A stretch of DNA of 64,000 nucleotides from Halorussus sp. MSC15.2 (GTDB taxonomy: Archaea > Halobacteriota > Halobacteria > Halobacteriales > Haladaptataceae), in contig NZ_VSLZ01000002.1 of assembly GCF_010747475.1 (NCBI RefSeq), forward strand, positions 248,001-312,000, read 5' to 3'. The notes beneath the pieces were generated by a model that was given only the letters and a program-made list of their open reading frames with translations, was not told the DNA's origin and ran no database searches. The position numbers and the translations under genes are program-made. Positions 30,302 through 39,590 of the stretch are shown here, piece by piece (positions within the stretch are counted from its first letter, which is position 1; each line of letters opens with the position of its first letter).

Positions 30302-31279
30302 ATGGTCGCCTCGCCGCTGGTTCCGGTCGTCGTCTTTCTGGTCGGCATCGGGGTCGTCGTCTGGAGCGTCGAGGAGTTCGTCGAACACGTCGCGGAGGCC
30401 GCGGTGGACCTCGGCGTCTCTGCGTTCCTGCTCACCGTGGTGCTGGCCGGAATCGACCTCGAAAACGCCGTGCTGGGGGTCGCGGCCGCGGCGGGCGACC
30501 TGCCGGACGTGGCGCTGGGCACCGTCTTCGGCGAGGCGCTGTTCATCCTCGGCGCGGCGGTCGGACTCGCGGGCGTCGCGATTCCCTTCGAGACCGAGAC
30601 GCCGCGGGAGTATCTGGCGCTGACGGCCGTCTCGCCCGCGCTCCTCGGCCTGCTCTCGCTCGACGGCCGACTGTCGCGCCTCGACGGACTCCTGCTACTC
30701 GTCGGCTTCGCGCCGCTGCTCTGGGTGGTCTACCGACGCGAGGCGAGGCGGACGACCCGATATCTGGAAGCCGAGGAGGCCGACGAAATCGAGGCGGAGG
30801 TCCGAGAGGGTTCGGACGCGGCCGGCGGGGACGACCGCGAACTGGTCGAACTCGGCGTCCTCCTGCTCACCGTCGTCGGCATGACCGCGGGGTCGGAGTT
30901 GGCGGTGATGGGCGCCCGCGACGTGCTCGCCGCCTTCGACATCGCGGGACTCGCGTTCGGCGCGACCGTGATGAGTTTCGTCGCCAGTCTGGAGGAGATT
31001 CTGCTCACGGTCGAACCCGTCCGGGACGGCCGCCCGGAGGTCGGCGTCGGCAACGTCGTCGGAAGCACGCTCTTCTTCGTCACGGCCAACGCGGGCGTCG
31101 TCGCGCTCGTCCACCCGCTGGCGCTGTCGAGGACGGTGTTCGCGGTCCACTGGCCGTTCTTCCTCGGGTCGCTGGCGCTCGTGTTGGCGTTCCTCTCCCG
31201 AGGCCGCGTCGGTCGTCCGGAGGGTGCGCTACTGCTCGCGGTGTACGCCGGGTACTGGGCGGCGAACTACCTGCTGTGA
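30302..31279 (+). CDS. Sodium/calcium exchanger family membrane protein
   Basis: A 325-residue protein with about ten helices in two inverted halves. The alpha-repeat regions that carry ions are seen as VVLAGIDLENAVLGVAAA (first) and FGATVMSFVASLEEILLTV (second), with acidic residues where the CaCA family has its conserved Glu. The glycine-rich segment VGNVVGSTLFFVTAN fits the second repeat. A cytosolic acidic loop (EAEEADEIEAEVREGSDAA) lies between halves. It probably exchanges Na+ or H+ for Ca2+ or another cation. The first repeat is divergent, so ion choice is unsure. Confidence 0.8.
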   Translation: MVASPLVPVVVFLVGIGVVVWSVEEFVEHVAEAAVDLGVSAFLLTVVLAGIDLENAVLGVAAAAGDLPDVALGTVFGEALFILGAAVGLAGVAIPFETETPREYLALTAVSPALLGLLSLDGRLSRLDGLLLLVGFAPLLWVVYRREARRTTRYLEAEEADEIEAEVREGSDAAGGDDRELVELGVLLLTVVGMTAGSELAVMGARDVLAAFDIAGLAFGATVMSFVASLEEILLTVEPVRDGRPEVGVGNVVGSTLFFVTANAGVVALVHPLALSRTVFAVHWPFFLGSLALVLAFLSRGRVGRPEGALLLAVYAGYWAANYLL

Positions 31280-31342
31280 CGTGAGCGGGGTTTTCGGGTC
31301 CGTAGCGGTTTTCGGAGATGGCTCAGGGTCGGTCCTCTCTGC

Positions 31343-31660
31343 CGAGTGTTGGAGCAGTTAGACCGCGCCCGCACCCCGAAAGACCAGTTGGACCGCGACT
31401 GCACCGCGAATCCGGACGGAACCCAGAAGCCAGCTAGTGACTGCTTGAACAACTGAGGACCGCACCGCGACTGAACCGCAACCGCACTGCAACGTCACCA
31501 CGACCGCACTTGGGCCGCGGGCCTCACGCCTCCCCAGCCTCCTCGTTCACTCCCCCACTACGTTCGGTCGTTTTACTTGTCCCTCGCGCGACGGCGGCGT
31601 GCCACGAGGCCACGCAAGCGCGCGCCGAACTGGAGGCAGGCCGGTCGCGTTTCGTCGGAG
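31343..31660. repeat. Repeat-like intergenic tract between convergent genes
   Basis: The 395-base gap between the exchanger and DNA ligase (31280-31674) has no gene. It holds many degenerate copies of CCGCRACYG-type units (for example near 31388 and 31459: ACCGCGACTG), followed by a segment starting GGGCCTCACGCCTCCCCAGC and ending near GCGCGCCGAACTGG. Segments of this kind look like dispersed intergenic elements of haloarchaeal genomes. Boundaries are approximate, and no inverted ends or target duplication could be identified. Confidence 0.4.
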
Positions 31661-31674
31661 GGACTCCCCGGCAC

Positions 31675-33426
31675 TCACTGCTCGTCGGCCAGTCGCTCGA
31701 CGCGCTCCAGCGAGTCGGCGTTCTCGGGGTCCTTGTCCTCCCGCACGCCGAGGAATCTGGGGAACCGCAGGGCGTACCCCGACGAGTAGGTCGGCGACGC
31801 CTGAATCTCCTCGTAGCCCACCTCGAAGACGACCTTCGGAGCGATTTCGACCTCCTGACCGTCTTGAGTCCGGACGTGAGGTTCGAGGAGTTCGGTCAGG
31901 TCCGCGAGTTCCTCGTCGGTGATTCCGGTGGCGACCTTGCCCAGCGTCTCGAACTCCTCGCCCGCATCGTCTGCGCGCGCCGAGAGCAGGAACGTCCCGA
32001 GGAAACTCGCTCTCCGCCCCTCGCCCCACTCCGCGCCCGTGACCACGAGGTCCAGCGTCTCCACGTCGGGCTTGCGCTTGAGCCAGTTCTTCCCCCGGCG
32101 GCCCGGCGAGTAGGTCGAGTCTGGGTTCTTGAGCATGATGCCCTCGTGGCCCGCGTCGAGCGCCTCGGCCTCTATCTCGGCGATTTCCTCGGGGTCGCCG
32201 CTGACCCAGAGTTCGGAAACTCCCGCCTCCAGAACCGCTTCGAGTCGGTCGTGGCGCTCGGTCAAGGGTGCGCGGAGCAGGTCGTCTCCCTCCGCGTGGA
32301 GACAGTCGAAGGCGAACAGGTCGAGTTCGACCTCCTCGCGGGCGCGCTCGACGTCGTGCTTCCGACGGAAGCGCCGCAGAACTTCCTGAAACGGCAGCGG
32401 CTCGCCGTCCTCCGTGGCGACGACCTCGCCGTCGAGAATCGCGGGCGCGTCGAGGTGGCGCTCGACGTGTTCCACGACTTCGGGGAGCGCGTCGGTCACG
32501 TCCTCCATGTTTCGCGAGAAGACGGCGACGTCGCGGTCGGTCGAATCGTCTCGCTCGCTCGCGCCGGTCGCGCTCGCGTCCGCACCGCCCCACGCGAGAC
32601 CGTCGGGGTCGTAGTGAATCTGGACGCGAGCGCCGTCGTACTTCCACTCCACCGCGACCTCGTCCCAGTCGTCGAGCGCGTCGCCGACCGTCCCGGCCTG
32701 CGCCAGCATCGCCTGCACCGGACGGCCGAGTTCGAGGTCCATCGCGTCGAGACCGGCCTCGCCTTCGTCGCGGGCCACGCGGGCCACCTCGCCGTAGTCG
32801 TTCGACACCTGTAGCGCGCGCTCGACCGACTCGACCGACACGTCGAACGCTCGCGCGGTGGCGTCCCGGACGGTGCCCTCGCCGACGCCGATGCGCATCT
32901 CCGAGAGGACGAGGCGCGCGAGGTAGCGGGCTTCCTCGTTGCTCGCCCGGTTGAACAGGCCGAACAGGACGTCTATCTTCTTGTCCTGACTGCCGGAGCC
33001 TTCGGCGGCCGCGAGCGCGTCGAGTTCGTCTGCGACTTCCGCGACAGTGAGGTCGTTCGTTCCGCCGCTGGCGTCTCCGCCGCCCCCGCCGCCGGAGGTG
33101 AAGGCACCGAGTCCCTGCTGGCCGCCGAAGTCGTAGCTCGCGGCCACCTCGCCCACGTCGCCCACGTCGGCGAGACGGTCCTCCACGTCGTCGGCCGAGA
33201 CGTTGGTCCCGGCGGCCCGTGCGATGGCCTCGTAGCAGTAACTCGGCCCGATGTCGAGGGTCCGCGAGGACCACGCCGGGAACACCCGGCCCTGCACGAA
33301 CCGGGCTAACACGGGGAGGTCGTCGTTCGCGTCTTCGAAGAGCGTCGTCACTCGCTCGACGATGTCGGTGTCGGCGCTCAGCGCTTCGATTTCGGCGGCC
33401 GTCTCGGCGAACTCCCCGAACTTCAT
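31675..33426 (-). CDS. lig: ATP-dependent DNA ligase
   Basis: A 583-residue ligase that seals nicks during replication and repair. The adenylated lysine is in motif I, VEWKYDGARVQIH. Further motifs include FSRNMEDVT (III-like), DGEVVA, EGIMLKNPDSTYSPG (IV) and WLKRK (V). The N-terminal DNA-binding domain begins MKFGEFAETAAEIE. Two low-complexity insertions are present: a Gly-rich run (about residues 110-125) and an acidic Ala/Ser/Asp stretch between motif I and the next strand (ADASATGASERDDSTDRD). The start at 33426 gives the standard N-terminus. Confidence 0.95.
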   Translation of the reverse strand: MKFGEFAETAAEIEALSADTDIVERVTTLFEDANDDLPVLARFVQGRVFPAWSSRTLDIGPSYCYEAIARAAGTNVSADDVEDRLADVGDVGEVAASYDFGGQQGLGAFTSGGGGGGDASGGTNDLTVAEVADELDALAAAEGSGSQDKKIDVLFGLFNRASNEEARYLARLVLSEMRIGVGEGTVRDATARAFDVSVESVERALQVSNDYGEVARVARDEGEAGLDAMDLELGRPVQAMLAQAGTVGDALDDWDEVAVEWKYDGARVQIHYDPDGLAWGGADASATGASERDDSTDRDVAVFSRNMEDVTDALPEVVEHVERHLDAPAILDGEVVATEDGEPLPFQEVLRRFRRKHDVERAREEVELDLFAFDCLHAEGDDLLRAPLTERHDRLEAVLEAGVSELWVSGDPEEIAEIEAEALDAGHEGIMLKNPDSTYSPGRRGKNWLKRKPDVETLDLVVTGAEWGEGRRASFLGTFLLSARADDAGEEFETLGKVATGITDEELADLTELLEPHVRTQDGQEVEIAPKVVFEVGYEEIQASPTYSSGYALRFPRFLGVREDKDPENADSLERVERLADEQ

Positions 33427-33594
33427 CGAGCGAAGGTAGTCGGCACCTCGGATTAAACGGTTCGACTCCGCGTGCCGGACTCCGGGCGTGATGGTGGTGG
33501 TAGAACTCCCGTCGGCGGACGGTGGTCGAGACTCGGGCTGCAATAGTTTCTATAGGGTAACACTTTTCGCGCCGGAGCGTGCCAGTCACGGGCG

Positions 33595-34608
33595 ATGCCC
33601 TCCACCGACGACGCGCCCGACGCTCCGACCGACTCGCGGTCCTTCGGGACCCGACTTCAGGTCGGATGGGAGCGAGCGACCCGCAACCTCCCGCTCGCGT
33701 TCGTTCCGCTGTTGTCCAGTCTACTCGCACCCGACAACCTCCGGCGAGTCCGCTCGTACGAGGGGAACTACTTCGGTCTGGCCCTGCAGCTCCCCTCGTC
33801 GCTTCCCGACCTCTGGACGTTCGTGAGCCTCCCGAATGGGGAACCCGGAATCCACGTATCGCCGACGCTCTGGCTCCTGCCCGTACTGGTTCCGTTACAG
33901 GCCGCACTGGTCGCCGGTCTGCTCGGGAGCGCTCACGAGTTCACCCGGACCGGCGGGTACGACTTCGCGGCGAACGTCCGCCGGTACTTCGTCCCGGTGC
34001 TGGTTTTCGTCGCGCTCGTCAGGGCCGTTGCGCTCGGCACCGGCGCTCTCGCCACCGCCGCGCTCCCGGTCGTCTTCCTCGTTGTCCCCCTCCTCCTCCT
34101 CGTGCTGTCGTACGTCTTCTACGCGACGCCGTACCTGCTGGTGGTCGAGGACGCCTCGGTGGGCGAGGCGCTGGCCACGAGCTACGACTGGGCGACCGAA
34201 GGCGGCCCGTACCTCGCCTACGCCGCTGGCTATCTGCTCGTCGTCTTCGCCGTCTCTGCCGTCGGTTCGGCTTTCGTCGTGAACCTCGGCGTACTCGGCG
34301 CCGCGGTCGGCGCGGTGGTTTCGGCCCCGCTCGCGCTCGCACTGACGTTCACCACCGTCGAGTTCGTCGCCGACATGGGCGTCGGGCGCGGTGCCGGAGG
34401 GGACACGCGGCCCGGGAGCGGAGGCGGCGGCCGCGGTGCCGGAGACGGCGACGGAAGCGAACCAGACGCTGACCGCAGCTTCTACCGTGACCTCGAAGGG
34501 GAGTCCGACCGAGACGACCGATGGTCGGTCGAGTACCGAGACGAACGAGCGGCAGACAGAGACCGAGACGAACCGGGAACTGACTGGAACCCACGGGAGG
34601 GCTGGTAG
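33595..34608 (+). CDS. Membrane protein with acidic C-terminal tail, uncharacterised (DUF4013-like)
   Basis: A 337-residue protein with about six hydrophobic segments in the first 250 residues (LLPVLVPLQAALVAGLLG; VPVLVFVALVRAVALGTGAL; FLVVPLLLLVLSYVFYATPY; YAAGYLLVVFAVSAVGSAF; AVVSAPLALALTF). The tail, from about 265, is Gly/Asp/Arg-rich and disordered. The segment YLLVVEDASVGEALATSYDWATEG between helices resembles DUF4013 proteins. The next gene begins directly after the stop, so this is the first of a coupled trio. Function unknown. Confidence 0.7.
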   Translation: MPSTDDAPDAPTDSRSFGTRLQVGWERATRNLPLAFVPLLSSLLAPDNLRRVRSYEGNYFGLALQLPSSLPDLWTFVSLPNGEPGIHVSPTLWLLPVLVPLQAALVAGLLGSAHEFTRTGGYDFAANVRRYFVPVLVFVALVRAVALGTGALATAALPVVFLVVPLLLLVLSYVFYATPYLLVVEDASVGEALATSYDWATEGGPYLAYAAGYLLVVFAVSAVGSAFVVNLGVLGAAVGAVVSAPLALALTFTTVEFVADMGVGRGAGGDTRPGSGGGGRGAGDGDGSEPDADRSFYRDLEGESDRDDRWSVEYRDERAADRDRDEPGTDWNPREGW

Positions 34609-35142
34609 ATGCTGGCGGTCAGACTGCTCCACGTCCTCGGCATGGCGCTCGCGCTCGGCGGTGCGACCCTGACGTGGTGGCTGTTCCGGCGGGACGCCGC
34701 GTCGGAATCGCCCACGCTCGACGTCGCGGCGGCCTACGAGCGGGGATTCTGGGCGGCGACGGGCGTCATCGTGATGACCGGCGTGGGTAATCTCGGGAGC
34801 CTCGCGCCCTTCGTCCCGACCGCGGGGACGCGCTGGGGGGCTGCGTTCACGGCGAAGTTATTGGTCGTGCTACTCGTCCTCGCGCTCTCGGTGGTCCGAA
34901 CGCTCGTCGTCGCGCGGTGTCGCCGAACTGCGAGGCGGTGTACGAGAGTCGGAGCCGATTCTGAATCCACGACAGAACAGTCGGGCCAGAGCACCGAGAT
35001 TTCGAGTGGGGATACCGAGATGCCGAGTCGGAGAGCGGAGTGGTCGGACCGGGGAACCGAAACGCTCCGAGTCGCCTACGGCGCGACCGCGCTATCGCTG
35101 GCGCTGCTCGTCGCGCTGGCGGAGGTGTTGGCGCATGGGTGA
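34609..35142 (+). CDS. CopD-like membrane protein
   Basis: A 177-residue protein with four helices. The first starts LLHVLGMALALGGATLTWWLF, with a conserved His near the start as in the CopD/copper-resistance and related heme-containing membrane domains. The second and third are FWAATGVIVMTGVGNLGSL and AAFTAKLLVVLLVLALSVVR. A Ser/Glu-rich disordered insertion (about residues 115-150) precedes the last helix. The ATG follows the previous stop with no gap, and the stop overlaps the next start by 8 bases. Copper or heme binding is inferred from the fold only. Confidence 0.65.
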   Translation: MLAVRLLHVLGMALALGGATLTWWLFRRDAASESPTLDVAAAYERGFWAATGVIVMTGVGNLGSLAPFVPTAGTRWGAAFTAKLLVVLLVLALSVVRTLVVARCRRTARRCTRVGADSESTTEQSGQSTEISSGDTEMPSRRAEWSDRGTETLRVAYGATALSLALLVALAEVLAHG

Positions 35143-35845
35143 GGGGACTGACGGGACCACGTCGGACGAGGGGCCGCCAACCGAAACCAGCGCGTCGAAC
35201 GCGCCGGGAATATCTAGCGAGTCCGGCGCGTCCGCGGACGAGTTCGACACGTCCGCCGACGACTCGGACACGTCTTCCGAGGACTCGGACGCGCTCGTGG
35301 CTGACGACCCTCTCGTGGACGACGACCCTCTCGTCGTCTGGGCGCTCGCGTCGTTCCACGTCGCCGCACTCGTCGCGGTCCTCGTCGTCGGTCTCTACAC
35401 CGCGGGGTCGCTCGGCGACCTTCTCGGCGGTCTCGACACGGTCGTCGGTCTCGCGCTCTACCTCGCGCTCTGGGCGAGTACGTGGTGGACGACCCGGCGC
35501 GTCCTCGGCGCGGTGGCAGACGCAGGTACCGACGCTTCGGCGCTCACCGTGGTCGGCGCTGGCGGCCGGTGGGGCGGCGTCAACGGCGTCTGCTTCCTCT
35601 GGGTGCTGCTGTTCGTCGCCGCGGTTCCCGGGGCCGACGTCACCCTCGCTGGCGTCCTCTACTTCCTCGCCTTCGGCGGTATCGGGTCGATACTCGCGCT
35701 CGGCGTCGGCGGTATCGTGGGCGTGCTGTTCGCTGTCCTCGACCTCGCGCTGTTCCGGGCGGCGCGAGGTCTCACCCCCGCGTCTGCGTCCCCGCCTGCA
35801 GCCGACTCGAACTCGCAGCACAGGAATCGGGACGACGACACCTGA
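35135..35845 (+). CDS. Membrane protein with acidic N-terminal tail, uncharacterised
   Basis: A 236-residue protein. The first 65 residues are acidic and Ser/Thr-rich (repeats of DDSDTSSEDSD type) and probably cytosolic. About five hydrophobic segments follow (VWALASFHVAALVAVLVVGLY; VVGLALYLALWASTWW; VNGVCFLWVLLFVAAVPG; LAGVLYFLAFGGIGSILALG; VGGIVGVLFAVLDLALF). It overlaps the CopD-like gene by 8 bases and closes the trio. Function is unknown. The three genes probably act together. Confidence 0.65.
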   Translation: MGEGTDGTTSDEGPPTETSASNAPGISSESGASADEFDTSADDSDTSSEDSDALVADDPLVDDDPLVVWALASFHVAALVAVLVVGLYTAGSLGDLLGGLDTVVGLALYLALWASTWWTTRRVLGAVADAGTDASALTVVGAGGRWGGVNGVCFLWVLLFVAAVPGADVTLAGVLYFLAFGGIGSILALGVGGIVGVLFAVLDLALFRAARGLTPASASPPAADSNSQHRNRDDDT

Positions 35846-35894
35846 TGGACAGCAGGCCCGTGGATTCAAGGGAATCCCGTGTGTCGTACCCCGT

Positions 35895-37442
35895 ATGCCC
35901 GAGTCCGACCTCGCGGCGCAGGTCGAAGACGTGCTCTCGGTGGACCCCGACGAGTTCCAAGCGCAGGTCGAAGCGGACGCCGAGGTCATCGTCGAGGAGA
36001 TAGACGCGGGAACGTTCGACAATCCGCAGGCCATCATCGGCTTCGAGTACGAGTTCTACGCCGTGAACGCCGAGACGTCCGCGCTCCAGCGCGTCCCGCG
36101 GCGACTCCTCGAACTCATCGGCTTCGAGAAGGAACTGGGTCTGCACAACGCCGAGATGTCCACGAGTCCGCAACCGCTGAACCCGCACGGACTCGCCGCA
36201 CAGGAGGCCGAGGTGAAGGCCCGCCTGTCGGCCGCCGAGGACCGGACCGGTTCCGAGGGGATGCGACTGGTCAGCGACGCCATGTGGACCATCCCGCCCG
36301 AGGGCGAGACCGCACGACGGTATCTGACCGACAGCGTCGAGGACCGCGGGGTCCGCATCGCCTCGAACATGAGCGACTCGGTGCGCTACCACGCGATGGC
36401 CAACTCCGAGGCCAGCGTCGGGATGCGGTTGGAGGCTCCCCACGTGGACCTCGAAGCCGACACCGTGATGCCCGAGAGCCTCATCACCTCGATTCAGCCC
36501 CACTATCAGGTGCCCCACGCCCGGGACCTGCCGACCTACTTCCAGTACGCGATTCGCATCGCCGCTCCCCTGCTCGCGCTCGGGGTCAACTCGCCGTTCT
36601 TCCCGCCGGACCTCTACGCCCCGGACGCCGACCCCGAAGAGATACTGGCCGACGGGGTGGACGAACACCGCATCAGCGTCTTCGAGACGGTCCTGAATCG
36701 AGACGGCGACGACCCCGACAAGGTTCGGTTCCCGCGCGACGTGGAGAGCGTCGAGGAGGCCGTCGAGCGCGTCGTCGAGGACCGGACCATCGTCCCGATG
36801 CCTGTGGCGACCAGCGACCGATTCGACGACGAGTTCGCCCACTTCAGGCTGAAACACGGCACCTACTGGCGGTGGGTCCGGCCGGTGTTCGGCGGAGCCA
36901 CCCGGTCGGACGCCAACGCCCGCATCGAGTTCCGACCCATCGCGGCCCAACCGACGGTCAGGGACTCCATCGCGTTTCAGGCGGCGTTCGCGGGTCTCGT
37001 GGAGTCGATGTTCCGGCGCGAACACCCGGTCCGACATCTCGACTGGGTGGTCGCCAAGGACAACTTCTACGGCGCGGCGAAGGACGGTCTCGACGCCGAC
37101 ATCTACTGGATTACCAACAGCGGCGAGGAGACGACCGACCACGAAGCGGTGTACGAGGACATCTTCGCCCACGCGAAGGACGGTCTCCAGTCGCGAGGTC
37201 TCAGCGACGAGGAGGCCGCCAAGTACCTCTACCCGCTCCGCCAGCGCGCCCGCCACCGGTTAACTCCCGCGAGTTGGAAACGCGGGCGGGTCCGCGAGCG
37301 ACTCGACGACGGCGAGCGCTTCGAGGACGCGGTGTACGGGATGCAGGCCGAGTACATCGAGAGGCAGGCCGAGACGCTCATCGACGGGACGTTCGCCGAC
37401 TGGGTCGGCCGCGGCGACACCGAACTCGAACGCGAGGAGTAA
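35895..37442 (+). CDS. Glutamate-cysteine-ligase-like (GCS2-type) enzyme, long form
   Basis: A 515-residue protein. Features of the glutamate-cysteine ligase fold are an early acidic strand IGFEYEFYAVNAE (about residues 49-61), LHNAEMSTSPQPLN (like the ExS/T substrate strand), NSEASVGMRLEAPHVD and a late ARIEFRPIAAQPTV (like the GTIExR metal/ATP strand). The family joins glutamate to an amine by a gamma-glutamyl phosphate. Haloarchaea use gamma-glutamylcysteine as main thiol, but the enzyme for it is usually shorter (about 360 residues), so this is probably a paralog with another substrate. It follows the membrane trio by 49 bases on the same strand. Confidence 0.65.
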   Translation: MPESDLAAQVEDVLSVDPDEFQAQVEADAEVIVEEIDAGTFDNPQAIIGFEYEFYAVNAETSALQRVPRRLLELIGFEKELGLHNAEMSTSPQPLNPHGLAAQEAEVKARLSAAEDRTGSEGMRLVSDAMWTIPPEGETARRYLTDSVEDRGVRIASNMSDSVRYHAMANSEASVGMRLEAPHVDLEADTVMPESLITSIQPHYQVPHARDLPTYFQYAIRIAAPLLALGVNSPFFPPDLYAPDADPEEILADGVDEHRISVFETVLNRDGDDPDKVRFPRDVESVEEAVERVVEDRTIVPMPVATSDRFDDEFAHFRLKHGTYWRWVRPVFGGATRSDANARIEFRPIAAQPTVRDSIAFQAAFAGLVESMFRREHPVRHLDWVVAKDNFYGAAKDGLDADIYWITNSGEETTDHEAVYEDIFAHAKDGLQSRGLSDEEAAKYLYPLRQRARHRLTPASWKRGRVRERLDDGERFEDAVYGMQAEYIERQAETLIDGTFADWVGRGDTELEREE

Positions 37443-37486
37443 TCCGTAAGCGGGAGTTTCTTGTCGGATAGCTACCACTCCGACGT

Positions 37487-38715
37487 ATGGTCTCCGCTCT
37501 CTCCAGACGGTCCGCCCTCCTCGGAGTCGCGTCGGGCCTGCTCGGTTTCGGCGCGGTCCGGGCCGCCGACTCTGACGACTCGCACGGTGAGGACCCCGGT
37601 GGCCGGGCCGCCGGAACCGACGCCGACCTCGACTGGCCGATGGCGCGATACGACGCCGCGGGCACCGGCTACGACCCCGATGCGTCCGGGCCGAAAGACG
37701 GCGTCCGGGTGAAGTGGCGTCGAGAACCGGAGGCGTTCTTCGGCGGAACCGAGTCGCCGATTCTGTCCGGCGACACGCTCTACGCCACCGGACGGTCTCT
37801 CCTCGCGCTCGACGCGACGACGGGCGAGACGCGCTTCGCTCACGAGGGGTCCTACCGGTCGAGTCCGCGCGCGCCGACGCCGAGGCGTACACCACCGACA
37901 CGCTGGCAGTCACCGCTCCGGCGGGCGTGTTCGGCCTGAACGCGGGCGGTGGCATCCGACTGTTCGACAGGGAGTTCGGCGTCGAGCGGTGGCACGGTCC
38001 CGGCCACGAGTCGCGGTTCGGCGTCTTCGGCCCGCCGACCGCGGTTCCGCCGGTCGCCGCCGACGGGACGATTTACGCCGCGATTCCGGGCACCGAACAC
38101 GTAGTGGCGCTCAACGCGAGCAGCGGGCGCGAGCGCTGGCGACGGTCGCCCGGCGACGAACTCCACCGCCCGGCCGTCAGGGGCGGACGACTGTTCGCGG
38201 TCAACTGGCCCCACCGCGCGAGCGCCTACGTCGCCGAGACCGGCGAGCGACTGTGGCAGGCCGAACTCCCCGAGCAGATGGTCCTCCCGCCGACCGCGAC
38301 GAGCGACGGCGTGGTCGTCCCCGAGCGAACTGGCATCACGGCGCTGAACGCGAGCGACGGCAGTGTGCGCTGGCGGTTCGACCACGACGGGAACGCGACC
38401 GAGGGTGCCGCCGCGGTCGCTGAGGGGCGGGTGTTCGTTCAGTCGGCCGGGGGCGACGGGGCGCTACACGCTCTCGACCTCGAAACCGGCGAGGAGTACT
38501 GGTCGGCCCCGGTCCGGGGCGAGGGGACGCCCGTGGTCGCCGACGGCGTGGTCTACGCCGGAGCGCACGACGAACTCGTCGCGGTCGATGCCGCGGACGG
38601 GAGGGTTCGCTGGCGCTACGACTCTCGCCTGCCGCTCTCGACGCCCGCCGTCGGCGATGGCGTGCTGTACGCCGTGGCTCACGACCGAATCGTCGCGCTG
38701 GAGGAGGACCGATGA
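37487..38715 (+). pseudogene. Tat-type PQQ-like beta-propeller protein, frameshifted
   Basis: The N-terminus has a Tat-like signal (SRRSALLGVASGLLGFG). Propeller blades follow, with ALDATTGETRF, ALNASSGRERW, YVAETGERLW, ALNASDGSVRW, ALDLETGEEYW and AVDAADGRVRW. The first frame runs to a stop at 37939, but blade-like sequence stops making sense after HEGSYRS near 37857. From there the frame one base earlier continues (ESARADAEAYTTDTLAV) to the stop at 38715. Restoring one base near 37857-37861 gives a continuous protein of about 409 residues. The next gene starts within its stop by 4 bases, which speaks for an intact coupled gene and an assembly error. Confidence 0.82.
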
Positions 38716-39512
38716 GCGCCGACGCGTCCGCGGGAAATCCCAGTGAACCGCCCGCGGAGAACGTCGCCCACGAACGTTTTCCGGGTACGTCGTTCTCGGG
38801 CGTCCTCGGGAAGTCGGTCGCCCGCATCGTCACCGACCCCCGACTCCCGCTCCCGTTCGTCGTCGCAGGTCTCGTGCTGACCGCGGTCGGCCGCCTCCGC
38901 GCCCGCGACTCGATTCCGACGACCACGCCCGACCTCGCGGGCGACACGACCGTCCGCATCGCGTACCATTTCTACCCCACCGGGCTTCGAGTGACGGGGA
39001 CGCGTCTCGCGGCGCTGGTGGACCTCGAACCCGGCTATCTGGCGTGGGTGGTGGGGTCGGAACTCGCGGCCTTCTTCGCGGTGAGCGTCGCGGGGTGGCT
39101 CACCCTCTCGCGGGCCACGGACGCCGGTTCGGGGGACCGTCTCCCCCGCGAGCGACTCGCCACCTACCTCGGACTCGTCGTCGCCGCTAGACTCCTCTTT
39201 CAGTCGTTCGCGGTGTTCGACGGACTCGGCTTGTTCGCTGTCGTCGGACTCGTCGCGTTCGCAGTGGTCTCGGTCCGACTGTTCGCCGCGCCAGCGCTGG
39301 TCGTCACGGGTCTCGGTCTCCGCGCGGCGGTTCGAGAGAGCGCCCGGCGGTCGGTCGGCGAGGGCGCGACGGTGTTCGGTCTCGTCGTCCTCTTCGGACT
39401 CTCGGCGTGGCTCCTCGGGAGCGTTCCGGTCGTCGGGACCCTCCTTAGCACCGCAGTCGTGGCACCGATTCACGCGGTCGCTGCGGTCGTCTTCGCGGAA
39501 TCGACCGGATAG
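38712..39512 (+). CDS. Multi-helix membrane protein, uncharacterised
   Basis: A 266-residue protein. A hydrophilic N-terminus of about 45 residues is followed by about six hydrophobic segments (PFVVAGLVLTAVGRL; GYLAWVVGSELAAFFAVSVAGW; FAVVGLVAFAVVSVRLFAAPALVV; GATVFGLVVLFGLSAWLLGSV and others). The layout resembles the DUF4013-like membrane protein at 33595, including a helix followed by an amphipathic RESARRSVGEGA stretch. Its ATG overlaps the beta-propeller stop by 4 bases, so the two are coupled. It could anchor the exported propeller at the membrane; this is inferred from context. Confidence 0.65.
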   Translation: MSADASAGNPSEPPAENVAHERFPGTSFSGVLGKSVARIVTDPRLPLPFVVAGLVLTAVGRLRARDSIPTTTPDLAGDTTVRIAYHFYPTGLRVTGTRLAALVDLEPGYLAWVVGSELAAFFAVSVAGWLTLSRATDAGSGDRLPRERLATYLGLVVAARLLFQSFAVFDGLGLFAVVGLVAFAVVSVRLFAAPALVVTGLGLRAAVRESARRSVGEGATVFGLVVLFGLSAWLLGSVPVVGTLLSTAVVAPIHAVAAVVFAESTG

Positions 39513-39590
39513 CGGCACCGCTAGCGTACTCCTATCCCCGGAGAAAATTACGGTGAAAAGCGTCCCGAACGTCGAGAGAAACGCCGCCAG

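Noticed and set aside
31547-33907. 786-codon minus-strand open frame over the ligase
   Set aside because: It is the shifted frame of the ligase gene, with Arg/Gly-rich composition typical of GC-rich shadows.
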